64,000 bases of DNA, taken from the NCBI RefSeq assembly GCF_019279795.1, contig NC_056727.1, positions 1,212,636,077 through 1,212,700,076 of the forward strand, given 5' to 3'. A model generated the notes under the pieces. It did not search any database. It worked only from the letters and a program-made list of their open reading frames with translations, and had not been told where the DNA came from. This document shows, one piece after another, positions 1-13,308 of the stretch (positions are counted from its first letter, which is position 1; each line of letters opens with the position of its first letter). Origin of the DNA: Protopterus annectens (taxonomy: Eukaryota > Chordata > Ceratodontiformes > Protopteridae). The translations under genes were made by a program, and so were the position numbers.

Positions 1-720
1 CAAGGGCAGGAAAGACAAACATTGGAAGCATGTCCAACTCTTCTCTTATAAAAGGACTTCAACTCTGCCCTAATGAAGGGACTTCCACGGATTTGGAATC
101 CTAGAAGTATTCAAATTTATGGTAATTTCTACGGACTGCATTTGCAGAAGTGCCCAAAGGACTACCTGCAGAAAGCCCCATAGACTGGACAACTAGGGGA
201 CCCTTCTCCTGTTAGGCTTTGGTTTCCATTGCCATTTGGTAAAGACTGTGTGTGCTGAAGAAAACTTAAATGTCAACTATATTGGAAGTGGGGATCTTGT
301 GTGTGAACCCCAGATACTGAAGCGCCAGATGGTGTCACTGGGCATAATAAATACTATCACTACATCCTGCAGGAAGAAATCATATCTCTTGAAAGGTAAC
401 TATCCTGAATTATATCTAATATGCTGGTTCAAGTTAGTGAAGTCTACAATAGGATGAAAACTGTCTATTCTGTTAGAGGTCAGAGGAGACAGGAATAAAG
501 TCTCTTGCCCTCTTGCAACACAAGGACATTCTCTGGAGTGTTCTTTCAGCATGAGAATTTAGTCCTATACCAAAAGGTCCGCTGAAATGGACTGAGCTGC
601 CAAAGTTCTTTCTTGGGAGAACCTATAAGTTCCAAGATATGACCAAAGTAGACCACATACAGAAAAAAAAATAGTCCTTTACAATGGTGTTCCAAGCCAG
701 GACAAATTTGCAGAACCACA
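1..720. other. unassigned unique-looking sequence
   Basis: No coding region, repeat or RNA gene is recognisable. The short open frames here (for example 236-457) show no family motifs and are as expected by chance. It ends at the 8-bp target duplication of the hAT element. Confidence 0.5.
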
Positions 721-1198
721 TCCTAGCACAGTGATGGCGAACCTTTTGGGCTTGGTGTGTCAAAAAGTCATAAAATGACCTAACTTGACTCTGCTGGCGT
801 GTCACCCCCCCCCCCACCCCCCACTCAACAAAAGAGAAACAATTCTTTACAAGTTTACATACTCATTTATTTAAAAAAAATGCAGCCCAATCATGTGTAG
901 TATTATAAAAAGTAATAGAACAATGAGTGACTTACAATACAGAAAATTATTTCAGCACTGATAACTGGGCTTAATATAGTGCACAAACAAATTACCTTAC
1001 TTTTAATCTTCTACTTTTAATACTAACTTTGAATTGAACAAAAAAAAAATTGGAACATATTACATTTGATTTGATATCAATTAATGACTTTTGTTGCTGA
1101 GTTTTCATAGATAAGTCTGAAACGTTGGAACTTCATGCACTTCAAGCTCAAGCAAGCAGCACTAACTTCATCCAGTCAGTCAGTTTCTTTTGTCCGTT

Positions 1199-3150
1199 TT
1201 AATGTTTAATGCTGAGAATAAGGTCTCGCAAAAGTATGTAGTGGAAAAAAATTGTGAGTAAAGCCATTGTTACATTTTTAAGTGTGCTAAAAATTTCCGT
1301 TATTCGGTTCCAAGCATTCAAAATTTCTTGTTCGTAGTGGCACTCCGTAGTGGCACTCTTCATTCTGCATATGATTTCTTTCCAGATCCTCATGTTTAGA
1401 CCTCAGGTCGACAAACACTTGAGTCCAGACACTAGCCTGGAACTCTGCTAACTGCAGCTCTAATTCTTCAATTTCTAGCCATTGGAAAGCATTTAATTAC
1501 ATAGTACTGTAGACGATTACAACCGGATACCTAATTATTTTGTCTGTTGTAAACTTCTGAATGGTCTAAATCTTCTACTAAACTGATCATTTATGGAGTT
1601 TAAAATGTGCTGGTACTTTACATGCAAGGGCTCCATTTCATTTTGCACATCCAAGCCGACCTCTTCAAAACATTTTTTTAGTTGAGGAAAATACTTATGT
1701 TTTAGTCTCCACATCTCCTTTAAAAATTTGAAGTTTAGTTTCAAAGGCGTTTATGTATCCAAACATAACATCAATACTTTTGCCAAAAACTTGTAACTTT
1801 TAAGTTCAATTCATTCATATGAACCGAGAGGTCTGTAAAAAATATCAGTGTGCTGGCTCATGTGAAATCACTGAGCTGAGGAAACTGTTGCAAAATTTTA
1901 TTCTCAAGATATAACTTAATTTCTTCATAGCACTCCACAAATCTTATAAGGACTTTTCCTCAGCTCAGCCACCTCACATTGTTGTGCATCAGCAGTCCAT
2001 TGTAAGTTGATTCAACTTCCTCCACTAGTGCAGAAAATCCCCGCTTGTGAAGGGGTCGAGCAGCTATTGTTGTTGTTGTTGTATCTTTCGGCTTTTCCCG
2101 GTTAGGGGTCACCATAGCGGAACTCTAGTCCGCTAATGATTGGCAGTAGATTTTTACATACTGAATTGCCAGCCCTGATGCACAACCACTATTTCTGTTA
2201 CAACTGTCATTACATCATTTAGTTCTGTGAATCCTGCCTTCATACATAACACCTCCTGGTGAATAATGCAATGAACCTGCACAAGTGGATGTCAAATAGC
2301 TTCGATAAACAGTTTCACAAATCCAACCTTTTCCCACCATACTGGTTGCCCCATCTGTCATCATAGACAAGTTTAGACATATCAATGCTTAGGCCACGGA
2401 ACAGTTTTAGAATAATATTGCATATTTCGTTCCCTGATGTACTTATTTGCACTGTTTCTAGCTTTACCAGCTCTCCTCTCATTGTCTGACCATTGGAAAA
2501 TCTAGCAATGATGGCCAACCGAGCCAATGAGGTGACATCAGTAGTTTTGTCAAGACAAATTGAAAAATATTTACAATTATTTAAGTCTCCTTTTAATTGT
2601 TGTACGTCTGAGATTGTCGTCACTCTGTCTTTAATGGTATTTCTGCTGAGTGGTAAATCAGAAATCCGCTCAATAACAGCATTTTTATTTTGCATATCTT
2701 GAAACAAAAAAGGTGCACATTTTAGAAGAGTTTCTTGAATAAATTCTCCTTCACTGAGGGCCTTTCCATGCTGAGCTATGGAGTGAGCAATACTGAAACT
2801 TGTTGATGTTAAATTCATAGGGCCTCTTAAAAATTTAAGGAAGTTATTTGATTAATACTCATTGTGGTGCAGCTGCTGAGAAGTGTATTCCTTCCTTTCA
2901 TCCTCACTTTTTCCCCTAAAAGCCAGTGATGATTTGTTTCAAAATGTCTTTTTACATTCCATGTTCTGCTTACAACTGTTTCATGACACAATAGGCACAA
3001 TGATTTGCCATTTCTGTCAAGAACGCCATACTTCTCAGTCCATGCATCTTGAAAGTTTCGACCACTTCCTCTACCACTCGGGATTTTTTAATTTGAGGTT
3101 CCTCCATAACAGGTCTAAATTAGAACATTAAAGAAATTTAAATTGACAAC
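1199..3150 (-). pseudogene. hAT transposase, BED zinc finger to C-terminus, decayed
   Basis: This would encode the cut-and-paste transposase of the surrounding element. Reading the minus strand from about 3150, a BED-type zinc finger region comes first (KMHGLRSMAFLTEMANHCAYCV, with the finger cysteines partly visible). A 167-codon open stretch at 2315-2818 follows, containing NAVIERISDLPLSRNTIKDR and then a catalytic-core segment with SICLDKTTDVTSLARLAI, where the family has a D-E/K-(S/T)-x-D style block. Pieces at 1535-1744 (LDVQNEMEPLHVKYQHILNS) and 1199-1393 resemble the C-terminal region of GTF2IRD2/ZBED-type domesticated hAT proteins. Stops, frameshifts and a SINE insertion at about 2066-2205 break it, so it is inactive. 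A domesticated host gene is unlikely because the reading frame is not kept. Confidence 0.8.
2066..2205 (-). repeat. SINE fragment (3' portion) with (TTG)n edge
   Basis: It begins with a ttgttgttgttg tract, then gcttttcccggttagggg and about 100 bp that also occur at 21700-21911 and 35990-36226. Those longer copies have a tRNA-like head that is missing here, so this is a 5'-truncated copy read on the minus strand. It interrupts the hAT transposase. Confidence 0.75.
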
Positions 3151-3769
3151 TTCCATAATTTTCTAAAAGTTCTCACAAATTCAGAATCCATTTCTCCTGA
3201 CGTTTCCTCATTCATGACATCTTCATAGGAATTTTATTACAAACACTATGACTCTTATGCATACTGTATCACATTTACATTCAATAAACAGGTCAAGAAC
3301 AGCAGGCATTTCAATGCATAATAAGTCAAACACACACAAAGGTTACTGCCATCTAATCAACAGGATGGCATTAAGTGGCATTATCCCTGCTTAACACCAT
3401 GAATTATGATCCTGGAATGATAATCTCCAAGTGCTGTTTGGGCAGAAAAAAAAATCACAGTAAAAACTGATACATGATATTTTAAGATGCCATTGCAATG
3501 TAATCTCTTCTAGATTTTTATATCTGTTGGTTTGTCTTCACCGTGCGAGACAGCAGCTTTCATCTTACAAAGTCAACTACATCAAAAGTGGAACAATTCC
3601 CAACAAGCCCTGCAAATGGATCCAAATGAGAGGGCTGAATATTTACCTCCAATTTTTACAAGCACCTAAATAGCTGCATATAAAAGTTTATACCAGTCCA
3701 TCCTAAATATTACAGTAAATTCAGGAATAAAACTTTCTGGTAGAAGTAGGGTATTAATAAACTGTGTAA

Positions 3770-4060
3770 CAAAGGAAAGTAGTGAAAAGTGTAAGAAATC
3801 TCCATCTCCACTACCTCAAGACCACACAGAAATATGCCAGCAAAGAACTTAAGAATAGTGTTATAAAATGTAAAGCAGCGTATGAACTTAAGATCAGCTC
3901 AGATACCAAATTAAACTACAACGCTTTCTTCAGTTATGTCAGAAAATTAAGGAATAATATCTAAAAGATGCACAAAGTGTAGACACAATAATAACACATC
4001 CCAATCCCAAGGATATATCAAAATAATTATTAGCCAACAAATGCAGCGGTAACTCTCCTA
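3770..4060 (+). mobile_element. CR1-type LINE fragment (ORF2 linker region)
   Basis: The plus-strand translation at 3782-3964 contains KLNYNAFFSYVRKLRNN, matching DNHKAFFSYVRNLGGN in the linker between endonuclease and RT of the better CR1 copy at 22920-26830. The following bases decode as DTIITHPNPKDIS, then a stop, then LLANKCSGNSPSV, the same region of the family. It is only about 290 bp long and cannot be functional. It sits in the intron-like part of the hAT element. Confidence 0.7.
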
Positions 4061-4061
4061 G

Positions 4062-4400
4062 TGTCTGCCCTCAGCAGGGCACAAGGCATCTGCTGTCTCA
4101 GCACACTGCCTTCCCTCAGCTAGGTCACGAGGCATCTGCTGTCTCAGCACACTGCCTTCGCTCAGCAGGGCACGAGGCATCTGCCGTCTCAGCACACTGC
4201 CTTCCCTCAGCAGGGCACGAGACATTTGCTGACTCAGCACACAGCTTTCCCTCAGCAGGGCACAAGGCATCTGCTGTCTCAGCACACTGCCTTCCCTCAG
4301 CAGGGCATGAGACATCTGCTGTCTCAGCACACTGCCTTACCTCAAAAGGGCACAAGAAATCTGCTGTCTTAGCACACTGCCTTCCCTCAATATGGGCATG
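4062..4400. repeat. 45-bp minisatellite, about seven units
   Basis: A 45-bp unit containing catctgctgtctcagcacac repeats head to tail with a few substitutions per copy. Because 45 is a multiple of three, all frames stay open, and the minus strand gives the 15-residue repeat EGRQCAETADALCPA. No start context, homology or neighbouring exon suggests real translation, so it is treated as a tandem repeat. Confidence 0.9.
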
Positions 4401-4935
4401 CCCATCCTTCTCTTGCATTTCCGTCAAGAGAAAAAAAACCCCACTGATTTATCAATGCTTTGTTTTGCTTTATTTCCATCAAGTGCCAATTCTACAAGAG
4501 AAAACTAAGAAAAACACACACTCACCTGCCCACAGAGACTCTGACAATGTTCCACTAATGCTCCGATTATATTTCAGAGGAATCACTAATTATATATTCC
4601 AAACAATTTCTAATCTAGAACCAAATAGGAGATGTACAAACATGCACTTTCATCTTTAATCATAAAGTGCCCCAAATCATCAAACTCATATTTTGCACAG
4701 AAGACAGGTATGAGTGAAACAAATCAGTGTCCCAAGCTGTCCTCAATAACACTGCAGGGGTTCAGAGAAACAAACGAGATGCAAGGGAGAACAATAATGG
4801 TTACTGTTATACTGCTATTTCAAACCCATCCCTCATCTTCCTGTTATACTTCTGTCCATTACATACCTACACTGTCCCCCTCCTGCTATGCTTGTGCACA
4901 TTCCATACCTACCCCAGCACGTTATTTGTTATTTT

Positions 4936-4984
4936 GGTTGATCTAATGAAGTTCTAAAATTTTAGGACGAAAGCGCTAATCTTA
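4936..4984 (+). ncRNA. hammerhead-ribozyme-like motif (candidate)
   Basis: Core box one is ctaatga (4943-4949; consensus CUGAUGA, so one change). Stem II is gttctaaaattttaggac (4951-4968) and folds on itself with one G-U pair. The second core box is gaaa (4969-4972). A tiny palindromic stem III, gcgc (4973-4976), follows, then U-A (4977-4978) at the expected cleavage position. Stem I is gat (4940-4942) pairing with atc (4979-4981). This compact type-I layout with GCGC is known from Penelope-like retroelements and related retrozymes. The G-to-A change in the core would be expected to impair cleavage. Confidence 0.5.
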
Positions 4985-5036
4985 AATATATATTACTTGT
5001 TTAGTTGTGTATGTGCTGAAAATAAAGTGTGAAGTG

Positions 5037-5361
5037 CATACCTCTCAACCTCTTACTTAGTGCAAGAAATCTGGACAAAGCCGGACAAAATGGTGGGACA
5101 AAGGCCCAAAAAGAGGGACAGATTTTAAATGTTGCTCTTGTAAACTTATAAAGTTGCTACAGTAACAGGGTTTGTGCATTAGCATGCATTTTCTGAAGGA
5201 TCTGAAGTCTGAAACTCAAATGTATGTCATTATTTAGGGAGTTAAGTTCTCAGATTATCCCAGTGATTTGACAGAAAATCACAAATTTCATGAGGAATAG
5301 CCCAAAAATATTAGGCAAAAATCTGGATATTCTGCAAAAATCTGTACAGTTGAGAAGTATG
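5037..5361. mobile_element. short TIR repeat, MITE-like (copy 1)
   Basis: The segment starts catacctctcaac and ends gttgagaagtatg, which are inverted copies of each other. A related 308-bp copy with the same ends lies at 45116-45423 and a partial one at 54181-54256. No coding capacity is visible, so it is probably a non-autonomous DNA transposon. The superfamily is undecided because the target duplication is unclear. Confidence 0.65.
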
Positions 5362-5484
5362 GTGCAGCCTTACTAAAAAGATGGCCTGTGCAGCGAACTG
5401 CCTGTTTTTGTGCTCATTTAAGCATGTTTGTTGTTGTCATTTATTTCTTTTTAAGTTGTTTTAATGTTGCTTTTCACAACTTAC

Positions 5485-5502
5485 CTTTTTCCTTCCTGAC
5501 AT
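5485..5502 (-). pseudogene. possible first coding exon of the hAT transposase
   Basis: On the minus strand, ATG at 5502-5500 opens MSGRKK and runs into gtaagt, a consensus splice donor. A matching acceptor-like ...tttag lies near 3130, just before the BED-finger region. The layout suggests a short 5' exon and an intron of about 2.3 kb that later collected repeats. The joined phase does not fit exactly, so either a base has been lost or the acceptor is elsewhere. This is inference from the sequence only. Confidence 0.35.
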
Positions 5503-5848
5503 TGTGAAGAAGTGATGCTGCCAATATTATCCTGAAGTCTGAAGTGTGGGTGGACTGGACAGACTTCAGCTTCCTTCTCTCGTGCTCTGCTGAATCTTGT
5601 GCTGATTGGTTAATCTGCAAGCTCAGTTAGCTTGAAGAAAGGTGGAGACAATGTTTAATGGGTTTCTGGGTTTACACCGTAAACTCCAAACATCCACACA
5701 AACCCCTTTATTTCTGGACAATCCGGATTAAAAAAAAAAAATGTACAAGTCTCCTTTAACTTTTCTGGGAAGACAGAGTGTCACTGAAAATGTTATGGCA
5801 GATCACCTTTGATACACGTGTCATAGGCTTGCCATCACAGCCCTAGCA

Positions 5849-6915
5849 CATGGTTCTGTTAAATGGGAAGGCCGAAGAATGTTCACAATGACCAGATCTG
5901 AGAACAAACCGTCCAAAGTGCCATACACTCATCCTGCTGCAAATTAGTATTAATGCTGTAAGTAGTTTACACTTCTGTGTTTAGAAGCTTTACTAAATGT
6001 TAATTTTCTGAAAAAAGTGATTAAACACTTTTTACATGTGAACACTTTTTACGTAAAAATTAATTTTGTTACTTTAAACATGATCTTTAACTTTATTCCA
6101 TTACATATACATCCTGAAAATTAGACTAAAGCAACTGATAAAACTACTCTCAAATAGAAAACACAGTCAAGTGTGTAACAATTTTAAAAGTGTAAGAAGA
6201 AAATATGACAGAAGGTAATAATGCTTTTAATGTAAACTTATGCCAGAAGACGTAAGTGCCTCTGCATTTACAGCACCTCAAATGACTAACATACCAAAGA
6301 AATAAAAACACCCACAAAGTACTCCAGAAGGAAGGGTTCACCAACTGTCCACACAAAACATTAATATTTTTCCTACTAGTTATGCCTTTCTCTCACTCAT
6401 TCGTTGCATACCAACATGTCCACAGTCCACATAATGTTTTCTCATTCACAGTGCTTGCTTATTTTCAGTTCATCTGATAAAGCCATTCCAGATCCCTTAA
6501 CAGTTCTGTTGTTGTTACCATTCTCCCCAGTTTTTAAAACTTCATCTCATGTACAACTCACCACTGGTAAACAATTATGACACACGTACAGTTCAGTACT
6601 CATTAAGTTCACACACAAAGAACTTGACGTACCCTACTCAAACCTCACCACCAGTGAAACAAAACGTTTTCTAAGCCTGCCATAGCAATACAAAACTCTT
6701 TTCACTCTTAAAATCATAAAGGACCTACCTTCTTCCTGAAATTAACTCATGACCCATCTAAGTTTCACACTTAAGTGGTCATTCCTGTTGAGACACTAGA
6801 AAGTGTGAATGAGACATTGACAAGGGTGACTCTTAGTTATTTAACACTAGCCCTTTTAGCTAGTACTTCCATCATTAATTATGTACAAGTTTTACTTATT
6901 CTTTTATTATCTTCC
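5849..6915. other. unassigned sequence
   Basis: AT-rich sequence between the hAT element and the RTE LINE. The open frames (for example 6150-6356) lack recognisable domains. No exon or repeat is identifiable by eye. Confidence 0.5.
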
Positions 6916-7130
6916 ACATTCTTCTTCTTTTGGCTGCTCCCGTTAAGGGTCGCCACAGCAGATCAACTCTTTCCATTTCTTCCTGTCCTCTGCATCTTGC
7001 TCTGTCACACCAACCACCTGCATGTCCTCTCTCACCACATCCATAAACCTTATCTTAGGCCTTCCTCATTTCCTGTTACCTGGCAGCTTCATCCTTAGCA
7101 TCTTTTTCCCAATATACTCTGCATCCCCCC

Positions 7131-7930
7131 TCAGCACATGTCCAAACCAACGTAATCTTCTCTCTCTCTGGCTTTGTCTCCAAACCTTCCAACCTGGGCT
7201 GACCCTCTAATAAACTTATTCCTAATCCTGTCCATCCTTGTCACACCCAGTGCAAATCTTAACATCTTCAACTCTGCCATGTCAAGCTCTGACTCTTGCC
7301 TTTTTGTCAGTGCCACTGTCTCCAACCCAATATAACACAGCTGGTCTCACTACCCTCTTGCAGACCTCCCCTTTCACTCTTACTGGTACTCGTCTGTCAC
7401 AAATCACTCCTGACACTCTTTTCCACCCACTCCATCCTGCCTGTACTCTCTTCTTCACCTCTCTTCCACACTCACCATTACTCTGAACTGTTGATCCCAA
7501 GTATTTAAACTCATCCACCTTCACCACCTCTACTCCCTGCATACTCACCATTCCTCTATCCTCCCTCTCATTCACACACATATATTCTGTCTTAGTCCTG
7601 CTGACCTTCATTCCTCTTCTCTCTAGAGCATATCTCCACCTCTCCAGGGTCTCCCTCCACCTGTTCCCTACTCTCACTACAGATCACAATGTCATCTGCA
7701 AACATCATAGTCCACGGGGACTCCTGTCTGATCTCGTCTGTCAACCTGTCTATCACCACTGCAAATAAGAAAGGGCTCAGAGCTGATCCTTGATGTAATC
7801 CCATCTCCTCCTTAAACGCATCCGTCACTCCCACCGCAGACCTCACCGCTGTCACACTACCCTCGTACATATCCTGCACCACTCTTACATACTTCTCTGA
7901 CACTCCCGACTTCCTCATACAATACCACAA
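7131..7930 (-). pseudogene. RTE reverse transcriptase, second half, frameshifted
   Basis: The continuation after the nonsense codon carries GLHQGSALSPFLFAVV and the catalytic MFADDIVICSES box in the segment down to 7592. A frameshift then moves the reading to 7282-7677 (ALERRGMKVSRTKTEYMCVN, KYLGSTVQSNGECG), and another to 7131-7325 (ELKMLRFALGVTRMDRIRN). All motifs are in family order and nothing is missing except reading frame. Further C-terminal sequence can be read down to about 6940. Confidence 0.85.
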
Positions 7931-9523
7931 CTACTCTCTAGGCATCCTGTCATATGCTTTCTCTAAATCCACAAAAACACAATGCAACTCCTTCTGACCT
8001 TCTCTGTACTTCTCCATCAACACTCTCAGAGCAAACATCGCATCTGTAGTGCTCTTTCCTGGCATGAAACCATACTGCTGATCACTAATTATCACCTCCC
8101 TTCTTAGCATAGCGTCCACTACTCTTTCCCATAACTTCATGCTGTGACTGATCAATTTAATCCCTCTGTAGTTACTACAGCTCTGCACATTACCCTTATT
8201 CTTAAAAATCGGTACCAAAACACTTTTTCTCCATTCCTCAGGCATCCTCTCACTTTCCAAGATTTCATTCAACAATCTAGTTAAAAACTCCACTGCCATT
8301 TCACCTAAACACCTCCATGCTTCCACAGGTATGTCATCTGGACCAACAGCCTTACCGTTCTTCATCCTCTTCATAGCTATCCTTACTTCCTCCTTGCTAA
8401 TCCACTGCACTTCATGATTCACTATCCACACATCATCCAACCTCCACACATCATCCAACCTTCTCTCCCTCTCATTCTCTTCATTCATCAACCCCTCAAA
8501 GTACTCTTTCCATCTGCTCAACACACTCTCCTCGCTTGTGAGTACGTTTCCCTCATTATCCTTTATCACCCTTACCTGCTGCAAATCTTTACTAGCTCGG
8601 TCCCTCTGTCTAGCCAATCGGTACAGGTCCTTTTCTCCCTCCTTAGTGTCCAACCTTTTACACAACTCTTCATACGCCTTATCCTTAGCCTTCGCCACCT
8701 CTCTCTTTGCCATGCATCTCATCTCCTTATACTCTTGTCTACTTTCTTCATCTCTCTGACAATCCCACTTCTTTGCCAACCTCTTTCTCTGTATACTCTC
8801 CTGTACGTCTTCATTCCACCACCAGGTCTCCTTGTCCTCCTTCCTCTTTCCAGATGTCACACCAAGCACCTTTCTAGCCATCTCTCTTACTAGCTCTGCT
8901 GTAGTTGCCCAGCTATTTGGTAACTCTTCACTGCCACCCAGTGCCTGTCTTAACTCTTCCCTGAACATCACCTCACAATTACCCTTTTTCAATTTCCACA
9001 ATTTGATCCTTGGTGCTGCCCTCACACTCATCCTCCTCTTCTTGATCACCAATGTCATCCTACAAACCACCATCCTATGCTGCCTAACTACACTTTCCCC
9101 TGCCACCACTTTACAGTCTCCAATCTCCTTCAGACTGGCCCTTCTACATAAGATATAATCCACCTGTGTGCATCTTCCTCCACTCTTGTATGTCACCCTA
9201 TGCTCCTCCCTCTTGTTAAAATACGTATTCATCACAACCATGCCCATCCTTTTCGCAAAATCCACTACCATCTGACCTTCTGCATTCCTTTGCTTAACAC
9301 CATGCCTACCCATCACTTCCTCATCCCCTCTGTTCCCTTCACCAACATGCCCATTGAAATCTGCTCCAATCACCAGTTTCTCACCCTTGGGTACAGTCAT
9401 CACCACTTCATCCAACTCACTCCAAAAATTTTCTTTCTCATCCATCGCACACCCAACTTGTGGAGCATATGCACTAATAACATTCATCATTACACCATCA
9501 ATTTCCAGCTTCATCCACATCAT
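7931..9523 (-). pseudogene. RTE endonuclease-reverse transcriptase, first open block
   Basis: These 530 codons hold the APE-type endonuclease, which would nick target DNA, and the first half of the RT. Endonuclease motifs are VIGADFNGHVG (residues about 51-61), TQVDYILC, and RQHRMVV near residue 150. RT blocks follow: GPDDIPVEAW, VPIFKNKG, NYRGIKLISH and DLEKAYDRMPRE. The frame ends at a TAG (7931-7933) where the family has a codon inside an uninterrupted RT, followed in the same frame by LWYCMRKSGVSEKYVRV. A single base change thus splits the enzyme. Fish annotations often mislabel relatives as craniofacial development protein 2-like. Confidence 0.88.
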
Positions 9524-9545
9524 TACACTTATAACATGACAGATA

Positions 9546-9908
9546 TTTTATCAACCTACCACTATGAATTAATGTTATCTGAATAAGATTATGTAGCCTT
9601 TTCCTGGAGTCAGATATACTCACTTTGTAACTGAAAGCTGTGCATCCTGTACTTTTATGCATTTTTTCCAAGTTTCAGCTTATTAAGTGCATTAATGTGC
9701 CCTTTTATGCAATGAAACTAAGCTGAGATGTAACAGTACTTTAGAATGATTATTCATATTAAACAGTACAAATGCAGAAAAACAGACACACATTGGGATT
9801 TCACACATTCTATACAATGTACTCTCCCATAGCTGTCTGTCTGTTTATACTGCAAAGTTCCCTTCAGACTGTACTTAGCTGCAGCGACACCACTACACAC
9901 ATACACAG

Positions 9909-9954
<46 letters not shown>

Positions 9955-10139
9955 GCGCACAAAACTGTGTTCACTGTACCTTATACAGCAACAGGAATGT
10001 ACACAATGTTTTTAAAAAAATCTTCACTTACTCTTTGATCAAGGTCAAAGTTGCAGTAAGAAAGGTAAGGTACTACTGCTCACTGCGGGGTCATATCTTT
10101 ATGTCATTAAATGAAAGCTGATGGCCAAGTCACCACTAA
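9546..10139. other. unassigned sequence with a CA microsatellite
   Basis: Apart from the (CA)n run at 9911-9953, nothing recognisable is present. Open frames over the microsatellite are artefacts of its dinucleotide repetition. Confidence 0.5.
9911..9953. repeat. (CA)n microsatellite
   Basis: About 21 consecutive AC units followed by a short gcgcgc step. Confidence 0.95.
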
Positions 10140-11130
10140 TGTCAAACTTCTTATTTTAACATCTTTATTGAATTATCACTTAAGACATGGGCAAACATGT
10201 ATTTATATAAAAGAAAACATAGCAACATATTCCAAAAAACAAACGTTATATATAACACATATATTCTTTCATACAATTATCATCAATCCAACATTATACA
10301 AACTGCTCAGTTCTTGCCTTTTTTAATCCTCATTTCTCCAAACATTATTCTACATGTACAGTTCCCACAATTTCCATTTTTTTCTATGTAATCTGCTTCT
10401 ACCCTTTTCAAAAGGTCCCACTTCCATTTCTTTTACCTCTGTTACAATATTCAATACTTCAAATATAGTTGGTTTAGACTTTGATTTCCATTTTCTAGTA
10501 ATAGCTTTTTTGCAGCTACCAGAAATATACTTAACAAGGCCTTACTATGTATAGGCAAATTCAGATCCCATACCCCAGCTAAAACAAAATTCCTTAGTTA
10601 CACCCATTTGCTTACCCAATATTTCTGATGGAGTACTCTGTAGGGAATGTTTAAAGTTTGCCAACTCATTACACTCCCAAAACATGTTCCTATTTGCCTC
10701 TTTCTTCCACATCACATCTCCAACATTTGCCATCCACCTGAGAAAAAAAATATTTGGTATCTGTTTGGGGCTATAAAAATACCTGTGTAAATGCTTTCAA
10801 GCAACAATCCTAAATCTTCTAGACTTTGTTGCAAAACTGGAAGTCAAATATATGTCCTCCCACAGTCTTCTCCTCTGGTTGATTCCTAGAGTTATAATAC
10901 AAAATTGTATATGCCCTACTAATTATGCCTTTATTAAAGCAGAATCTGTTCTAGATTTGACTAAAAAACCAAAGCAGGTCTTTCACTTAGGATTCCCCTA
11001 TCCCTTTCTTTTTGCCTGTACTCTGATATCAATCCCTGATAGGGAAGGCAGTCTTGAGCCTGTAGTTCAAATGTCTTCTTGGCCTCTTCCATTCTATTAC
11101 TTTTCCCTCTAGTTATTTGCTCCCAATACC
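10140..11130 (-). mobile_element. L1/Tx1-like LINE, 3' end only (copy 1)
   Basis: This tract aligns by eye with 48110-49100, the 3' end of the larger L1-like element: both have the tatttacataa region, the gtttagactttgatt block and the ttatttgctc block. Minus-strand remnants such as MFWECNELANF (10545-10733) fit the cysteine-bearing C-terminus of L1-type ORF2. It is truncated after roughly 1 kb and non-functional. Confidence 0.7.

Positions 11131-13308
<2,178 letters not shown>

Larger units (their letters stand above)
729..5840 (-). mobile_element. hAT (Charlie-like) DNA transposon with nested insertions
   Basis: The left end reads cagtgatggcgaacc at 729. The reverse complement of the right end (ending 5840) reads ctgtgatggcaagcc, so the two form matching terminal inverted repeats. 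The flanks are tcctagca (721-728) and ccctagca (5841-5848), an 8-bp target duplication with one mismatch, the size typical of hAT elements. Decayed transposase coding sequence lies between them on the minus strand. The body also carries later insertions: a SINE piece, a CR1 piece, a minisatellite, a hammerhead-like motif and a TIR repeat. The termini and duplication are seen directly; the Charlie-like assignment comes from the transposase motifs. Confidence 0.85.
6918..9545 (-). mobile_element. RTE-clade LINE, 5'-truncated
   Basis: On the minus strand, a single-ORF LINE of endonuclease plus reverse transcriptase runs from about 9545 down to 6918 and ends in a TTC/GAA-rich simple tail. The 3' end carries the block cccgttaagggtcgccacag (plus-strand view), typical of this fish and vertebrate RTE family. 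The start of the endonuclease is missing, so it is truncated at the 5' end as usual for target-primed insertions. One nonsense codon and several frameshifts make it inactive. Confidence 0.9.

Noticed and set aside
2315-2818. A domesticated host gene of the GTF2IRD2/ZBED type
   Set aside because: The surrounding frame is broken, a SINE interrupts it and transposon ends flank it, so it is an ordinary dead transposase.
4062-4400. CRISPR-like array or repeat protein gene
   Set aside because: The units are contiguous 45-bp tandem repeats without spacers in a vertebrate genome, and no protein homology is visible.
8414-8893. Plus-strand 159-residue open frame
   Set aside because: Antisense of the RTE ORF with no independent support.
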